Positions 32,364 through 40,924 of a stretch of DNA of 64,000 nucleotides are shown here, in pieces. The stretch comes from DAOUJW01 sp034421015 (lineage in GTDB: Bacteria; Chloroflexota; Dehalococcoidia; Lucifugimonadales; UBA2985). Numbering within the stretch: position 1 is the stretch's first letter; the number at the start of each line of letters is the position of its first letter. Below the pieces are notes generated by a model. The model ran no database searches, was not told where the DNA came from, and worked only from the letters and a program-made list of their open reading frames with translations. Position numbers and translations under genes: made by a program. The stretch spans positions 8,170 through 72,169 of the forward strand of contig DAOUKT010000028.1 in assembly GCA_034421015.1 (NCBI GenBank), in the 5' to 3' direction.

Positions 32364-32449
32364 ACCATTCCTGCGAAAGCAGGAATCCAAGGCTAACAAT
32401 GGAGAAACCACGCGCCACCCCTGGATTCCCGCTCGGAGGCGGGAATGGT
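32364..32449. repeat. Family C palindromic repeat
   Basis: An 86-base unit with inverted ends ACCATTCC...GGAATGGT and internal hairpins around GCGAAAGCAGGAATCC and GGATTCCCGCTCGGAGGCGGG. It lies between the convergent NUDIX and methyltransferase genes. Confidence 0.65.
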
Positions 32450-32470
32450 CGGACGCGGTGTTAGACTCCC

Positions 32471-33196
32471 CTACCGCCGGTACACCTGGATGTACGTGGC
32501 GTTCAGGTCGATGTAGGTGTCGTCCGAGACGGGCAGGTCATCCAGCACAACGCCCGCGGCCGGGTCCCTGCCGGTGGCCAGCATGACGTTGCGCTCCAGG
32601 GTGAGGCCGCGATAGCCGGGGACCGGAAACGCGCCCAGCACCAGCAGCGTGGTCCCGGGCGGCGATGACAAGGCCACCTTCTCCGCAATGTCCCCCTCGT
32701 TGTTGATGTAGTTGAACACCGTGGCAAAGTCCTCGAACCTCAGCCCGGCGCGGAGGTAGGTCTCGTCATCGGTGAAATCGCCGGGGATGATCAGGTCTGA
32801 CGCGCCCTGCAGGCCGGACTCCTTGAGACTCTGGATGTTCCGTCTGGAGAAGTCCACCAGCGCCTCGTCGTACTCAACGCCCACCGAGGGAATCCCATAC
32901 ACCAGGGAGGTGAGGGCGACCACCCGCCCGTCGCCTGCGCCGGCGTCCAGGAACGGGCGCGCCGGTTCGATGGCCCCCGTCTCGATGAGGTAGTCGATGG
33001 CAGCGTTGAGGTGCCTCAACGGCGATGGGAGGAACTGGCCTACGGCCGTCCTCTTGTACGGCCCGCCCAGGTGATGCTCGGCCGCGTCCAGCCGGTCGTA
33101 GAGGGCCCGCCATATCTCATAGGACTGCTCGCGGGACATGGGCCGACTCTCTGTGAGGCCGTCGCCCGTCGCTTCTTGTCTGTCTTCCTGGTTCAT
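32471..33196 (-). CDS. Class I SAM-dependent methyltransferase-like protein
   Basis: This 241-residue protein has a Rossmann SAM loop FLDAGAGDGRVVALTS (about 80-95) followed by GVEYDEALVDFSRRNI and a DFTDDETYLRAGLRFEDFATVFNYINN strand-helix block, as in class I methyltransferases. The C-terminus (GTTLLVLGAFPVPG, TYIDLNATYIQVYRR) is beta-rich. The substrate is unknown. The ATG at 33196 has no ribosome site, and a repeat element begins 2 bases upstream, so transcription may start in the element. An in-frame upstream ATG at 33238 would read into the element. Confidence 0.7.
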   Translation of the reverse strand: MNQEDRQEATGDGLTESRPMSREQSYEIWRALYDRLDAAEHHLGGPYKRTAVGQFLPSPLRHLNAAIDYLIETGAIEPARPFLDAGAGDGRVVALTSLVYGIPSVGVEYDEALVDFSRRNIQSLKESGLQGASDLIIPGDFTDDETYLRAGLRFEDFATVFNYINNEGDIAEKVALSSPPGTTLLVLGAFPVPGYRGLTLERNVMLATGRDPAAGVVLDDLPVSDDTYIDLNATYIQVYRR

Positions 33197-33198
33197 TC

Positions 33199-33375
33199 GT
33201 ATTCTCAGTGTTGGTAATAGCAAATAAGCGTTATCCAAGCGCTAGACCACCCCTGCGTAGGCAGGGGTCCATCTCCTAATGTAATACCAGGGATCCTGGA
33301 TTCCTGCCTTCGCAGGAATGGTCACGGGGTCAGTATTCCAAAGAATTTGGCAATGCCAACACGTCCCCGGAATAC
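33199..33375 (+). repeat. Inverted-repeat element with family A-type ends and family C core
   Basis: The ends GTATTCTCAGTGTTGGTAA and GCCAACACGTCCCCGGAATAC are inverted and match the family A termini. The interior carries family C hairpins (CCCCTGCGTAGGCAGGGG and GGATTCCTGCCTTCGCAGG) in place of the usual CCGCTCAT palindromes. It lies directly against the start of the methyltransferase gene. Confidence 0.6.
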
Positions 33376-33397
33376 TGGCTCATTAGACTCACAAAAT

Positions 33398-33430
33398 CAG
33401 GGGAGGCCTCGGACAACCGGGCCTCCCCTG
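33398..33430 (-). terminator. Rho-independent terminator of the molybdenum hydroxylase gene
   Basis: Arms CAGGGGAGGCC and GGCCTCCCCTG (11 pairs) enclose an 11-base loop. On the minus strand the stem is followed by ATTTTGTG, a T-rich tail, 32 bases after the stop codon of the xanthine dehydrogenase-type gene. Confidence 0.75.
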
Positions 33431-33461
33431 TGCTTGCTCCAACTATTGAACCCTAGTCTGC

Positions 33462-35750
33462 CTATCCTGCGCCGTTGGCTTCCTTCTCCCACAGGGCTTC
33501 CAGAATCGCTCCGGGGTTCATGGGCAGGTCGTGCATTCTCACGCCGATTGCCCTGGACACCGCGTTGGTCATCGCCGCAAGCGGCGGCACTATCGGCACC
33601 TCGCCCACGCCGCGGGCCCCGTAGGGGTGACCGGGATTGGGCACCTCAACCAGGATGGTGTCGATCATCGGCAGGTCGAGGGAAGTCGGCATTCGGTAGT
33701 CCAACAGCGACGAGTTGGCCATCACGCCGTCGTCGTTGTAGTAGTACTCCTCGTTGAGCGCCCAGCCGATGCCCTGCACCACGCCTCCCTGGATCTGGCC
33801 CTCAACGTAGCTGGGGTGAATCGCCCTGCCCGCGTCCTGTAAGGCGGTGTAGCGGAGCACGTCCACCTTGCCGGTCTCCGTGTCCACCTCCACGTCCACA
33901 ATGTGGTGGCCGTAGGCTGCGCCGACGCCCCTGGGCGTGACCGTGCCCTTGCCCACCAGCGGACCGCCCGTCTCCATCAGACGCCTGCTGATCTCCTTGA
34001 AGGTCAGTTGCTGCTCCGAGTCGGAGATGCGGGTGAACACGCCGTCGGCGAAGTCCACATCGTCCTCCGTGGTCTCCCAGATCATAGCGGCCCGGGACTT
34101 CATCTGCCGCACCACGTCCTGGGCTGCCTCGTAGGCGGCCCAGCCGGTGGCGAAGGCGACGCGGCTTCCGCCGGTCACCGCCGTGTACCCGATGGAGTCG
34201 GTGTCGCCCACAACGGGGTTCACCTCTTCCGCAGCGAGTCCCAGCACCTCAGCAGCCTGCATTGCGATGGCCGCCCGTGTGCCGCCGATGTCAACGGAAC
34301 CCTCAACCATGTTGACCGTCCCGTCGGGGTTGACTGCGATGTTGCAGCTGGACTGCATCCCGCCGTTGAACCAGAACCCGCTCGAGATTCCCCTGCCCCG
34401 GAACTTCCCCTCCAGGGGAGTGTTCCAGTGGTCGCTGGCCTTGGCGGTCTCCAGCATCTCAATGTTTCCAATGTTGCCAAAGGGCGCTCCGGTCACCTGG
34501 CGGTCCCCCTCCTTGGAGGCGTTCATCAGGCGGAACTCCATTGGGTCCATGCCGGCCTGCTCGCAGAACTCGTCCACGATGGTCTCCACGGCCAGGGTTG
34601 CCTGGGGCGCGCCGGGCGCGCGGTAGGCAGACGTCTTGGGCTTGTTGACGACGACGTCGTAGGCGTCCAGATGGGCGTGTTCGATGTCGTACATGCCCAG
34701 CATGCACATGGCCCCGGCGGTGACGGGCGACCCGGGGAATGCGCCGGCGTCGAAGGCCAGCATACCCTTGGCGGCCACGATCTTGCCGTCGTTCTTGAAG
34801 CCCATCTTCAGCTTGGTGTAGGTGCCAGACCCGGGGCCTGTGGCCTCCAGGACGTCCGCGCGGGACATGACCATCTTGACCGGGTGGCCGGTCATGCGGG
34901 AGAGCACCGCCGCGGGAGGCTCCATGTAGATGTTGATCTTGCCGCCAAAGCCGCCGCCGATCTCCATCGGGATTACGTGGACCTGGGACACGGGCACGCC
35001 CAGCAGAGCGGCGGTGTTCTGCCGCACGCCGAAATGCCCCTGGTTGCTGGTCCAGACGGTGATCTTGCCGTCGCCGGCCCAGTGCACCGTTGCGTTCTGC
35101 GGCTCAATGTAGCCCTGGTGGACGGTCTTGGTGTTGAACTCCCGCTCGATTACCACGTCGGCGTCCTTGAACGCCTCGTCTGCGTCGCCGATGCTGAACT
35201 GGGTGTGTACGGCGACGTTGCTGTTCTTGCCGGTGTCCTTGCCCATGGACATGGTGGTCATGGTGTCGTGGAGGATAGGGGCGCCGTCCTGCATCGACTC
35301 AAAAGCCGTCATGACCGGAGGCAGCACCTCGTAGTCCACCTCAATGAGGTCCAGGGCCTCCTCGGCCACGTGCGGGCTCTCGGCTGCGACCGCCGCTACG
35401 GGATGGCCCTTGTAGAGCACCTTCCCACGGGCCAGGACGTTGGACGAGATGTACCGCAGGTTGACCATGGGCCCCTCGCCCACGGACACCGGCTCATTGG
35501 GCGGCTCTGGCAGGTCGGCGCTGGTGACCACCGCCTTCACGCCGGGCAGCTGCAACGCCTTGGTCGTATCTATGGACCTTATGCGGGCGTGGGCGTGGGG
35601 ACTGCGAAGAACCTTGCCGTGAAGCAGGTCAACCGCGTGAACGTCCGCGCCAAACTTGGCCCGGCCGGTGACCTTGTCCACGCCGTCGTGGCGGACAGGC
35701 CTTGTTCCCACTACATTGTACTCAGGGGAGCGATCGGTTGTAGTTGCCAT
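33462..35750 (-). CDS. Xanthine dehydrogenase-family molybdopterin-binding (large) subunit
   Basis: This 762-residue protein has the two-domain build of molybdenum hydroxylases. The N-terminal a/b hammerhead domain (GTRPVRHDGVDKVTGRAKF, GKVLRSPHAHARI) is followed by the Mo-MPT domain with GGGFGGKINIYMEPPAAVL, AYRAPGAPQATLAVE and the C-terminal GARGVGEVPIVPP, which carries the catalytic Glu. The AYRAPG loop lacks the Cys of true CO dehydrogenase, so it is an aldehyde/xanthine or other aromatic hydroxylase. FAD and Fe-S partner genes are not adjacent. GAGAGGTG precedes the chosen ATG. Confidence 0.92.
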   Translation of the reverse strand: MATTTDRSPEYNVVGTRPVRHDGVDKVTGRAKFGADVHAVDLLHGKVLRSPHAHARIRSIDTTKALQLPGVKAVVTSADLPEPPNEPVSVGEGPMVNLRYISSNVLARGKVLYKGHPVAAVAAESPHVAEEALDLIEVDYEVLPPVMTAFESMQDGAPILHDTMTTMSMGKDTGKNSNVAVHTQFSIGDADEAFKDADVVIEREFNTKTVHQGYIEPQNATVHWAGDGKITVWTSNQGHFGVRQNTAALLGVPVSQVHVIPMEIGGGFGGKINIYMEPPAAVLSRMTGHPVKMVMSRADVLEATGPGSGTYTKLKMGFKNDGKIVAAKGMLAFDAGAFPGSPVTAGAMCMLGMYDIEHAHLDAYDVVVNKPKTSAYRAPGAPQATLAVETIVDEFCEQAGMDPMEFRLMNASKEGDRQVTGAPFGNIGNIEMLETAKASDHWNTPLEGKFRGRGISSGFWFNGGMQSSCNIAVNPDGTVNMVEGSVDIGGTRAAIAMQAAEVLGLAAEEVNPVVGDTDSIGYTAVTGGSRVAFATGWAAYEAAQDVVRQMKSRAAMIWETTEDDVDFADGVFTRISDSEQQLTFKEISRRLMETGGPLVGKGTVTPRGVGAAYGHHIVDVEVDTETGKVDVLRYTALQDAGRAIHPSYVEGQIQGGVVQGIGWALNEEYYYNDDGVMANSSLLDYRMPTSLDLPMIDTILVEVPNPGHPYGARGVGEVPIVPPLAAMTNAVSRAIGVRMHDLPMNPGAILEALWEKEANGAG

Positions 35751-35898
35751 AGAATTCACACCTCTCTTCAAGCTGATGCTTACGCACAATCGCCCTATAT
35801 CTTACCACAACTGGGACAGAGGGGGGAGTGTTGGGGGAGGGTTTACTTCTAGCAGGTACTATTTGAGATGGTGGCAAGCAGCCGATGGAAGGCTACGT

Positions 35899-36774
35899 CT
35901 ACTTGCTATACTGAGCGCGTTTTTCCAGTATTCGACCCTGTATCCCAGCAGCATCCGCGGCCGCACCGTTGCCATTTAGGCGCTTCAACTGAGTCGGGTT
36001 ACGATGCTCAATCTCGATTTCGCCGTGATTGCGCAACCGGCTTTCAATCATCTCGCAATACTTTGGATGAATCTCGCAGGTCACGAAATCCCTACCCAAG
36101 TTCCTAGCCTGGACAACCTCCGAACCACTGCCACCAAACAAGACGAATACCGTGTCCCCCGGGAGTGTGCAGGACTTGATCAGCAGCTCCGAGAGACCTT
36201 CAGGGATTTGGCAAGGATGACTAGTCTTCTGGCGTGACACATTCTTGACCAGATTAAAGTTCAGCCAAGAGTAAGGCATCCGGCCTTTATGCCCTTGCTT
36301 AATACGCTCCTTGATCCTAGGGTCGGTGGGATTCTGGTAGGGCTGCGCTACCTCCTCCTTATAAAAGCGATTCTTCTTGGATTTGGTGGCATGGAGAATA
36401 GAGCGGTGCGCCGTCGTGAACTTGCGATTGCTATGGCCTACATTAGTGTTGTACACCCACACGTAATCGTGAACTGCCCACGCGTTATCATCCAGGTATC
36501 TAACCCTGAGATGCGCGTTCTGCTTGGGGTAGTTGATCAGGAACATGTTACCGTCGGTCCGCAGCACACGCATGCACTCCTGAGCGAGAGATACGTACCA
36601 TTCTATGTACTTTTCCCATGACAGTTTGAAGTTCCGGCTGTCATAGGTGATACCGGCGTTGTAGTCCGGGTCACCGTAGATCATGTCAATGCAGTTGTCG
36701 GGCAATTCACGCAGCACTGCCATTACATCATCGTTGATGACTTGGTTTTGAAACCTAACAGGAAGAGTATTCAT
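35899..36774 (-). CDS. Type II DNA methyltransferase (beta class, N4/N6)
   Basis: This 291-residue protein has motif IV near the N-terminus (IYGDPDYNAG, Asp35-Pro-Asp-Tyr38) and motif I near the C-terminus (VFVLFGGSGSEVVQARN), the order of beta-class amino-methyltransferases. Motif IV is DPDY rather than the usual DPPY or SPPY. It should protect host DNA at the target of the nuclease encoded just upstream. Its start overlaps the nuclease stop by 4 bases (ATGA). Codon use is A/T-rich compared with the surroundings, typical of transferred restriction-modification loci. The target sequence cannot be predicted. Confidence 0.87.
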   Translation of the reverse strand: MNTLPVRFQNQVINDDVMAVLRELPDNCIDMIYGDPDYNAGITYDSRNFKLSWEKYIEWYVSLAQECMRVLRTDGNMFLINYPKQNAHLRVRYLDDNAWAVHDYVWVYNTNVGHSNRKFTTAHRSILHATKSKKNRFYKEEVAQPYQNPTDPRIKERIKQGHKGRMPYSWLNFNLVKNVSRQKTSHPCQIPEGLSELLIKSCTLPGDTVFVLFGGSGSEVVQARNLGRDFVTCEIHPKYCEMIESRLRNHGEIEIEHRNPTQLKRLNGNGAAADAAGIQGRILEKRAQYSK

Positions 36775-37601
36775 CTCTCGTTTAACGTATATTCGGCATT
36801 GCGTAGCAGTTGAATTGACCCAGGATCTTTATCATCTGTAAACGTATACAGGAATAGCCGTATCCTGTTCTTTTGTCGGAGAAGATAGCAGCCATTGACT
36901 TGGGCCACCTCAATGTCTCTGGTAGTACCTAGTCTTGTGTAATAGCGAATGGGGTTGAATAGCTGGAAGACATTAAAGTCAGCGGGTCTCCCATTCTTTG
37001 CCTCGAAAACAGTTACATTCCCCATATATTCTGCAGTGTAGTCTATTTCGACCTGGACCATGCTCGCCTTGACTTCCAGATCTCCGATTCGATAATCCAA
37101 CGGAAATTTGGTGCGGTTGGAACCATAAACCTTGGGTGACGCTGCAATATCCTGGTACAGAAAGTCGTGTATGATGCGGTGATTGTAGCCGACAGATAGG
37201 ATATTGCTCTCGCTCGAATTTATGTTGTTGAGGATGCTACGTCGATAAGGCCACAGATATCGATTCTCTTCAGGAACTATCTCAAATTTGTGGTACCCAA
37301 GTGCAAGGCCAGAGACAAACTGGTGACGACCTTCGCCGAGATGCACTACAAAAACATCATCATCTATTAGTGCCTTCGGCAGAACGCGCGTATTGTCCCA
37401 CTTGGTGGCATCGAAAGGATTCTTGAAGTTATATCTGGCGGAGACTGTCTTGACTTCCTCATTGTCAAAGCCAAGATCCCCGCGATCCTTGCACAGCCTA
37501 TATAGCTCCGTAATGACGGTCTGCTTCTTATTTAGGGGTTGACTGGTCACGGGACTAACCCTCGACTCCAGACTGCGAGTAAACTCGGATCCCGCAGACA
37601 A
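36771..37601 (-). CDS. Probable type II restriction endonuclease (PD-(D/E)XK)
   Basis: This 276-residue protein has a likely nuclease core VEIDYTAEYMGNVTVFEAKNG, in which Asp187 and Glu200-Ala-Lys202 fit PD-(D/E)XK, followed by FQLFNPIRYY. The first 120 residues (helical, with TELYRLCKDRGDLGF) may bind DNA. Function is inferred mainly from coupling to the DNA methyltransferase, whose start it overlaps by 4 bases. The longest frame starts with TTG and has no good ribosome site; a GTG at about residue 19 is possible. A/T-rich codon use. The next 240 bases hold nothing recognisable. Confidence 0.75.
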   Translation of the reverse strand: MSAGSEFTRSLESRVSPVTSQPLNKKQTVITELYRLCKDRGDLGFDNEEVKTVSARYNFKNPFDATKWDNTRVLPKALIDDDVFVVHLGEGRHQFVSGLALGYHKFEIVPEENRYLWPYRRSILNNINSSESNILSVGYNHRIIHDFLYQDIAASPKVYGSNRTKFPLDYRIGDLEVKASMVQVEIDYTAEYMGNVTVFEAKNGRPADFNVFQLFNPIRYYTRLGTTRDIEVAQVNGCYLLRQKNRIRLFLYTFTDDKDPGSIQLLRNAEYTLNER

Positions 37602-37844
37602 TAATACGCACGGGCGTTCTTGCCTGTCAAGGGACTTACCTTCTTCGGTTCCACCCTCCTTGACCCTTACTCAGACCTATTCTGTACCGCAGCCCACATG
37701 ATCGCAAGGAGTTTTGCCAATGCCATTTCAGAGTTTTGGACACTCCGAAACCGCCGCGAGCCATCTCCCCCATCCAGAAGCCTAACCTAATCTGATAAAA
37801 TATAAGCCGTCAGCCACCCAACCCTTCCCACACGGAGGAACCCC

Positions 37845-38093
37845 ATGACACAACCCCGCCGGCCGCGCTACGAGATGCCGGACTACATGAGGGACGCGCT
37901 CCTGGAGCACGACCTGGAGGAGGCGTACCGCAGCAGGCCGCCGTACCAGCGCAACGACTACATCCTCTGGATCACCAGCGCCAAGCGCGAGGAGACCCGT
38001 CGGAAGCGCCTCAGCCAGATGCTGGAGGAGCTGCGCGACGGCGATCGCTATATGAAGATGGCCTACAGGCCCAGGACAGCCCGGCCCGCATAG
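37845..38093 (+). CDS. YdeI/OmpD-associated (OmdA) C-terminal-type protein
   Basis: This 82-residue protein matches the C-terminal domain of the YdeI/OmdA family: MPDYMRDALLEHDLEEAYRS, then RNDYILWITSAKREETRRKR and LSQMLEELRDGDRYM. The family is linked to resistance to antimicrobial peptides, but its exact work is unclear. GGAGGAAC lies 8 bases before the ATG, and TATAAG-like sequence lies 50 bases upstream. It lacks the N-terminal domain of full OmdA and is complete as a short form. Confidence 0.72.
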   Translation: MTQPRRPRYEMPDYMRDALLEHDLEEAYRSRPPYQRNDYILWITSAKREETRRKRLSQMLEELRDGDRYMKMAYRPRTARPA

Positions 38094-38097
38094 AAAG

Positions 38098-38168
38098 CCT
38101 TGCCCGCTCACCCCCGTATCAAGTACGGGGCAGGCTCTGAGCTAGTCGAAGGGAATGAGCGGGCAATA
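38098..38168. repeat. Partial family A element
   Basis: Only the internal palindrome is left: CCCGCTCACCCCC, the CCCGTATCAAGTACGGG hairpin, GAGCTAGTCGAAGGGAATG and AGCGGGCAA. No terminal GGTATTCTC is seen. It follows the OmdA-like stop by 4 bases. Confidence 0.6.
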
Positions 38169-38211
38169 TTTGTAAGGTTGCGGCAACCACGCAAGTGGCA
38201 GCGCGTCGGGC

Positions 38212-39057
38212 CTAGTACTCGTACCAGCCCTTGCCCACCTTGCGGCCAAGCTGTCCCGCCACCACCATCCGGCGCAGCAGCTGGCTGGGGCGGTACTTGG
38301 GGTCGCCGGTCTTCTCAAAGACCGTGGAAATCTCGTGGAGGATGACGTCCAGCCCCACCAGGTCCATCAGCTGGAAGGGCCCCATCGGGTGGTTCAGCCC
38401 CAGGCGGACGCACTCGTCGATGTCCTCCTTGCCGGCCACGCCCTCCTGCAGCAGGAAGGTGGCCTCGTTGAGAAAGGGCGCAATGAGCCTGTTGACCACA
38501 AAGCCCGCCGAGTCCTCCATGACCACCGGCTTCCGGCCCATGACCTCGGACGCCTTGACCACGGCCTCCACCGCCTCGTCGCTGGTGTGATAGCCCCGTA
38601 TCACCTCGACAAGCTGCATGGCGTAGGGCGGGTTGAAGAAGTGCATCCCAACCACCTTTTCGGGCCGCTTTGTTGCGGCGGCAAGCTCGGTGATGGGCAG
38701 CGTGGAAGTGTTGGAGGCCAGGATGGTATCCGCCGGCGCCATCCGGTCCAGCTTCTCCAGAAGCTCCTCCTTGGCCGGCTGCTCCTCCCAGATGTTCTCG
38801 ATGATGAGCGGCGCCTGGGCGGCCTCCTCCAGGTCCAGGGTGGTCTTGAGGTTGTTCACAGCGTTGTCCCGCACGGACTGCTCGAAGAGGCCTCGCTGGA
38901 CGCCCCGGTCCAGGCCCGTGGTGATACGGCCCACGGCCGCGTCCAACTGCTGCTGGCCCACGTCCGTCATTATGACCTCGTAGCCGTTCTGCGTGGCTAT
39001 CTGGGCGATGCCCGCTCCCATTATGCCCGATCCAATAATCCCGATTCGTTCCGCCAT
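38212..39057 (-). CDS. hbd: 3-hydroxybutyryl-CoA dehydrogenase
   Basis: This 281-residue NAD-dependent enzyme oxidises 3-hydroxyacyl-CoA in fatty-acid or butanoate metabolism. The NAD-binding GIIGSGIMGAGIAQIA is at residues 5-20, the catalytic His-Glu pair lies in MHFFNPPYAMQLVEVI (about 138-153), and the C-terminal domain has FVVNRLIAPFLNEA and HPMGPFQLMDLVGLDV. Length is normal for the single-domain family. The ATG is clear. No thiolase or crotonase gene is adjacent. Confidence 0.94.
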   Translation of the reverse strand: MAERIGIIGSGIMGAGIAQIATQNGYEVIMTDVGQQQLDAAVGRITTGLDRGVQRGLFEQSVRDNAVNNLKTTLDLEEAAQAPLIIENIWEEQPAKEELLEKLDRMAPADTILASNTSTLPITELAAATKRPEKVVGMHFFNPPYAMQLVEVIRGYHTSDEAVEAVVKASEVMGRKPVVMEDSAGFVVNRLIAPFLNEATFLLQEGVAGKEDIDECVRLGLNHPMGPFQLMDLVGLDVILHEISTVFEKTGDPKYRPSQLLRRMVVAGQLGRKVGKGWYEY

Positions 39058-39159
39058 TAGACCCTCCGTTTCAAGAATGCGGTTAGACTCTGAGGATTAT
39101 AGCCTACGAGCGGGTGAGGGTAAAGGAAGCGACAGCGCCGCGACGCGAGGAAGACTGCC

Positions 39160-39312
39160 GCTCCAACTGTCATTCTGAACGGAGCTTTGCGGAGTGAAGA
39201 ATCCAAAGCCTCTGCCTGCAAAGCTGCGTCGCCTTTGACGAAACGCCCTGGATTCTTCGCCTTCGGCTCAGAATGACGGCGAGACGGGGCTTAGTCACAA
39301 GTTACGCACAGG
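39160..39312. repeat. Family B palindromic repeat
   Basis: A good family B copy: CCAACTGTCATTCTGAACGG, GCGGAGTGAAGAATCC, spacer, CCCTGGATTCTTCGCC, CTCAGAATGACGG, GGGCTTAGTCACAAGTTACG. It occupies half of the 286-base gap between hbd and serA. Confidence 0.65.
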
Positions 39313-39343
39313 CCTCCGTAGACAGGAAGCCGCGAGCGCACGG

Positions 39344-40924
39344 CTACAGCTGCACCACCCTCACGTGGTAGACGTTGGTAAGCGCCCTGATCTCGTTGAG
39401 CACGGCCTCCGGCATGGGGTCGTCCAGGCCCAGGATCATGGTGGCCCGGCCTCGAGGCTCAAGGCGTCCAACCTCCATGAAGCCGATGTTGATATCGTGC
39501 TTGCCGGTTATCGTCCCAACCGCGCCGATCATCCCCGGCCGGTCCTCGTGGTCGGTGAACATCATGTAGCCGCCGGTGGCCACTATGTCAATCCAGTAGT
39601 CGTCCACCCTGACAATGTGGGTCTCACCCCTAATGTACGCGGCAGACACCGAAGTCCTGCCGCTGGACGTCTCCATCTCAACGGTGACAATACTGCTGTA
39701 CTGCTCGTTGGCGGGCGCCTTCTGCTCGGTTATCCTCAGCTCCCTCTGTGACGCAAGGAGGTCGGCGTTGACCAGGTTGACCCTGTCCTCGCTGATGGGG
39801 CCGAGGATGCCCATAAGGCACGCGGCCTTGAGAATGTTGGTGTCGTAGGCGGCAATCTCCCCTTCGTAGCGCAGGTTTATGACGCTGAGCTGCCCATCTG
39901 CCAACTGCGAGGCCAGCTTGCCCGCGCACGACGCCGCTTCAATGTACGGGGCCAGAATCGCCTGGGACTCCGGCAGCACAAAGGGCGCGTTGACGGTGTA
40001 TCGCGCCGACTGGCCCTGGAGGACCGAGATGACCTGCTCGGCCACCTCCCTTGCGACCTCGGCCTGCGCCTCCTCCGTGGACGCCCCCAGGTGCGGCGTG
40101 ACGATTATCTTGCCGCTCTGCAGCAGGGGGTTGTCGCTGGGGGGAGGCTCCTGGGAGAACACGTCGATGGCCGCGCCCGCTATGCGGCCCTCCTCAACGG
40201 CCCTGAACAGGGCGTCCTCGTCCACGAGCTCGCCTCGGGCCGCGTTCAGAATGCGGGCCGTTGGCTTCATCAGCGCGATCCTCTCGTCGTTCACCAGGCC
40301 GCGCGTGGCCTCGGTGAGCGGTGTGTGCAGGCAGATGAAGTCGGAGTCCTTGAATATCTGGTCAAGCTCCACAAGCTCAATGCCCAGAAGCCTGGCCTGA
40401 TCGTGGGAGACGAAGGGGTCGTAGGCGTACACCTGCATCTGGAGGCCGCCGGCCCTCCGGGCGACCTCGGTGCCCACCTTGCCCAGGCCGATAATGCCCA
40501 GAACCTTGTTGCGCACCTCAATGCCCATGAACGCGCTCCGCCGCCACTCGCCGCCCCGAAGGGACTGGTTGGCCTGGGGTATGTTCCGGGCCAGCGACAT
40601 CATCAGGGCGATGGTGTGCTCGGCGGCGGCAATGGTGTTGCCGGTAGGGGCGTTCACCACGGCTACGCCCTTTCGGGTGGCGGCGTCAAGGTCTATGTTG
40701 TCGACGCCAACCCCGGCGCGGCCAATCACCTGTAGCCTCTCGCCCGCCTCTATCACCTCCGCCGTGGCCTTGGTCTCGCTCCGGACCACCAACGCCTCAT
40801 AGTCGCCGATGACCGACAGAAGCTCGCCGGGGTCCATGCCCAGCTTGACGTCCACGTCGCCCACGGCCTTGAGCATCTCAACGCCCAGGGAGTCTATGGG
40901 ATCGGACACGAGTATCCTGGGCAT
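39344..40924 (-). CDS. serA: D-3-phosphoglycerate dehydrogenase with ASB and ACT domains
   Basis: This 526-residue enzyme oxidises 3-phosphoglycerate, the first step of serine synthesis. The NAD site is VLGIIGLGKVGTEVARRA (about 140-157), the catalytic Arg/Glu/His are in NAARGELVDEDAL, GAAIDVFSQEPP and VTPHLGASTEEAQ. Residues 315-450 form the allosteric substrate-binding domain, and 452-526 the ACT domain (DHEDRPGMIGAVGTI), which usually binds serine. Its start overlaps the stop of the class V aminotransferase by one base, so the two serine-pathway enzymes are co-translated. Confidence 0.95.
   Translation of the reverse strand: MPRILVSDPIDSLGVEMLKAVGDVDVKLGMDPGELLSVIGDYEALVVRSETKATAEVIEAGERLQVIGRAGVGVDNIDLDAATRKGVAVVNAPTGNTIAAAEHTIALMMSLARNIPQANQSLRGGEWRRSAFMGIEVRNKVLGIIGLGKVGTEVARRAGGLQMQVYAYDPFVSHDQARLLGIELVELDQIFKDSDFICLHTPLTEATRGLVNDERIALMKPTARILNAARGELVDEDALFRAVEEGRIAGAAIDVFSQEPPPSDNPLLQSGKIIVTPHLGASTEEAQAEVAREVAEQVISVLQGQSARYTVNAPFVLPESQAILAPYIEAASCAGKLASQLADGQLSVINLRYEGEIAAYDTNILKAACLMGILGPISEDRVNLVNADLLASQRELRITEQKAPANEQYSSIVTVEMETSSGRTSVSAAYIRGETHIVRVDDYWIDIVATGGYMMFTDHEDRPGMIGAVGTITGKHDINIGFMEVGRLEPRGRATMILGLDDPMPEAVLNEIRALTNVYHVRVVQL

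Noticed and set aside
33903..35852. 649-codon open frame on the plus strand
   Set aside because: Antisense shadow of the molybdenum hydroxylase gene; Gly/Val/His-rich without domains.
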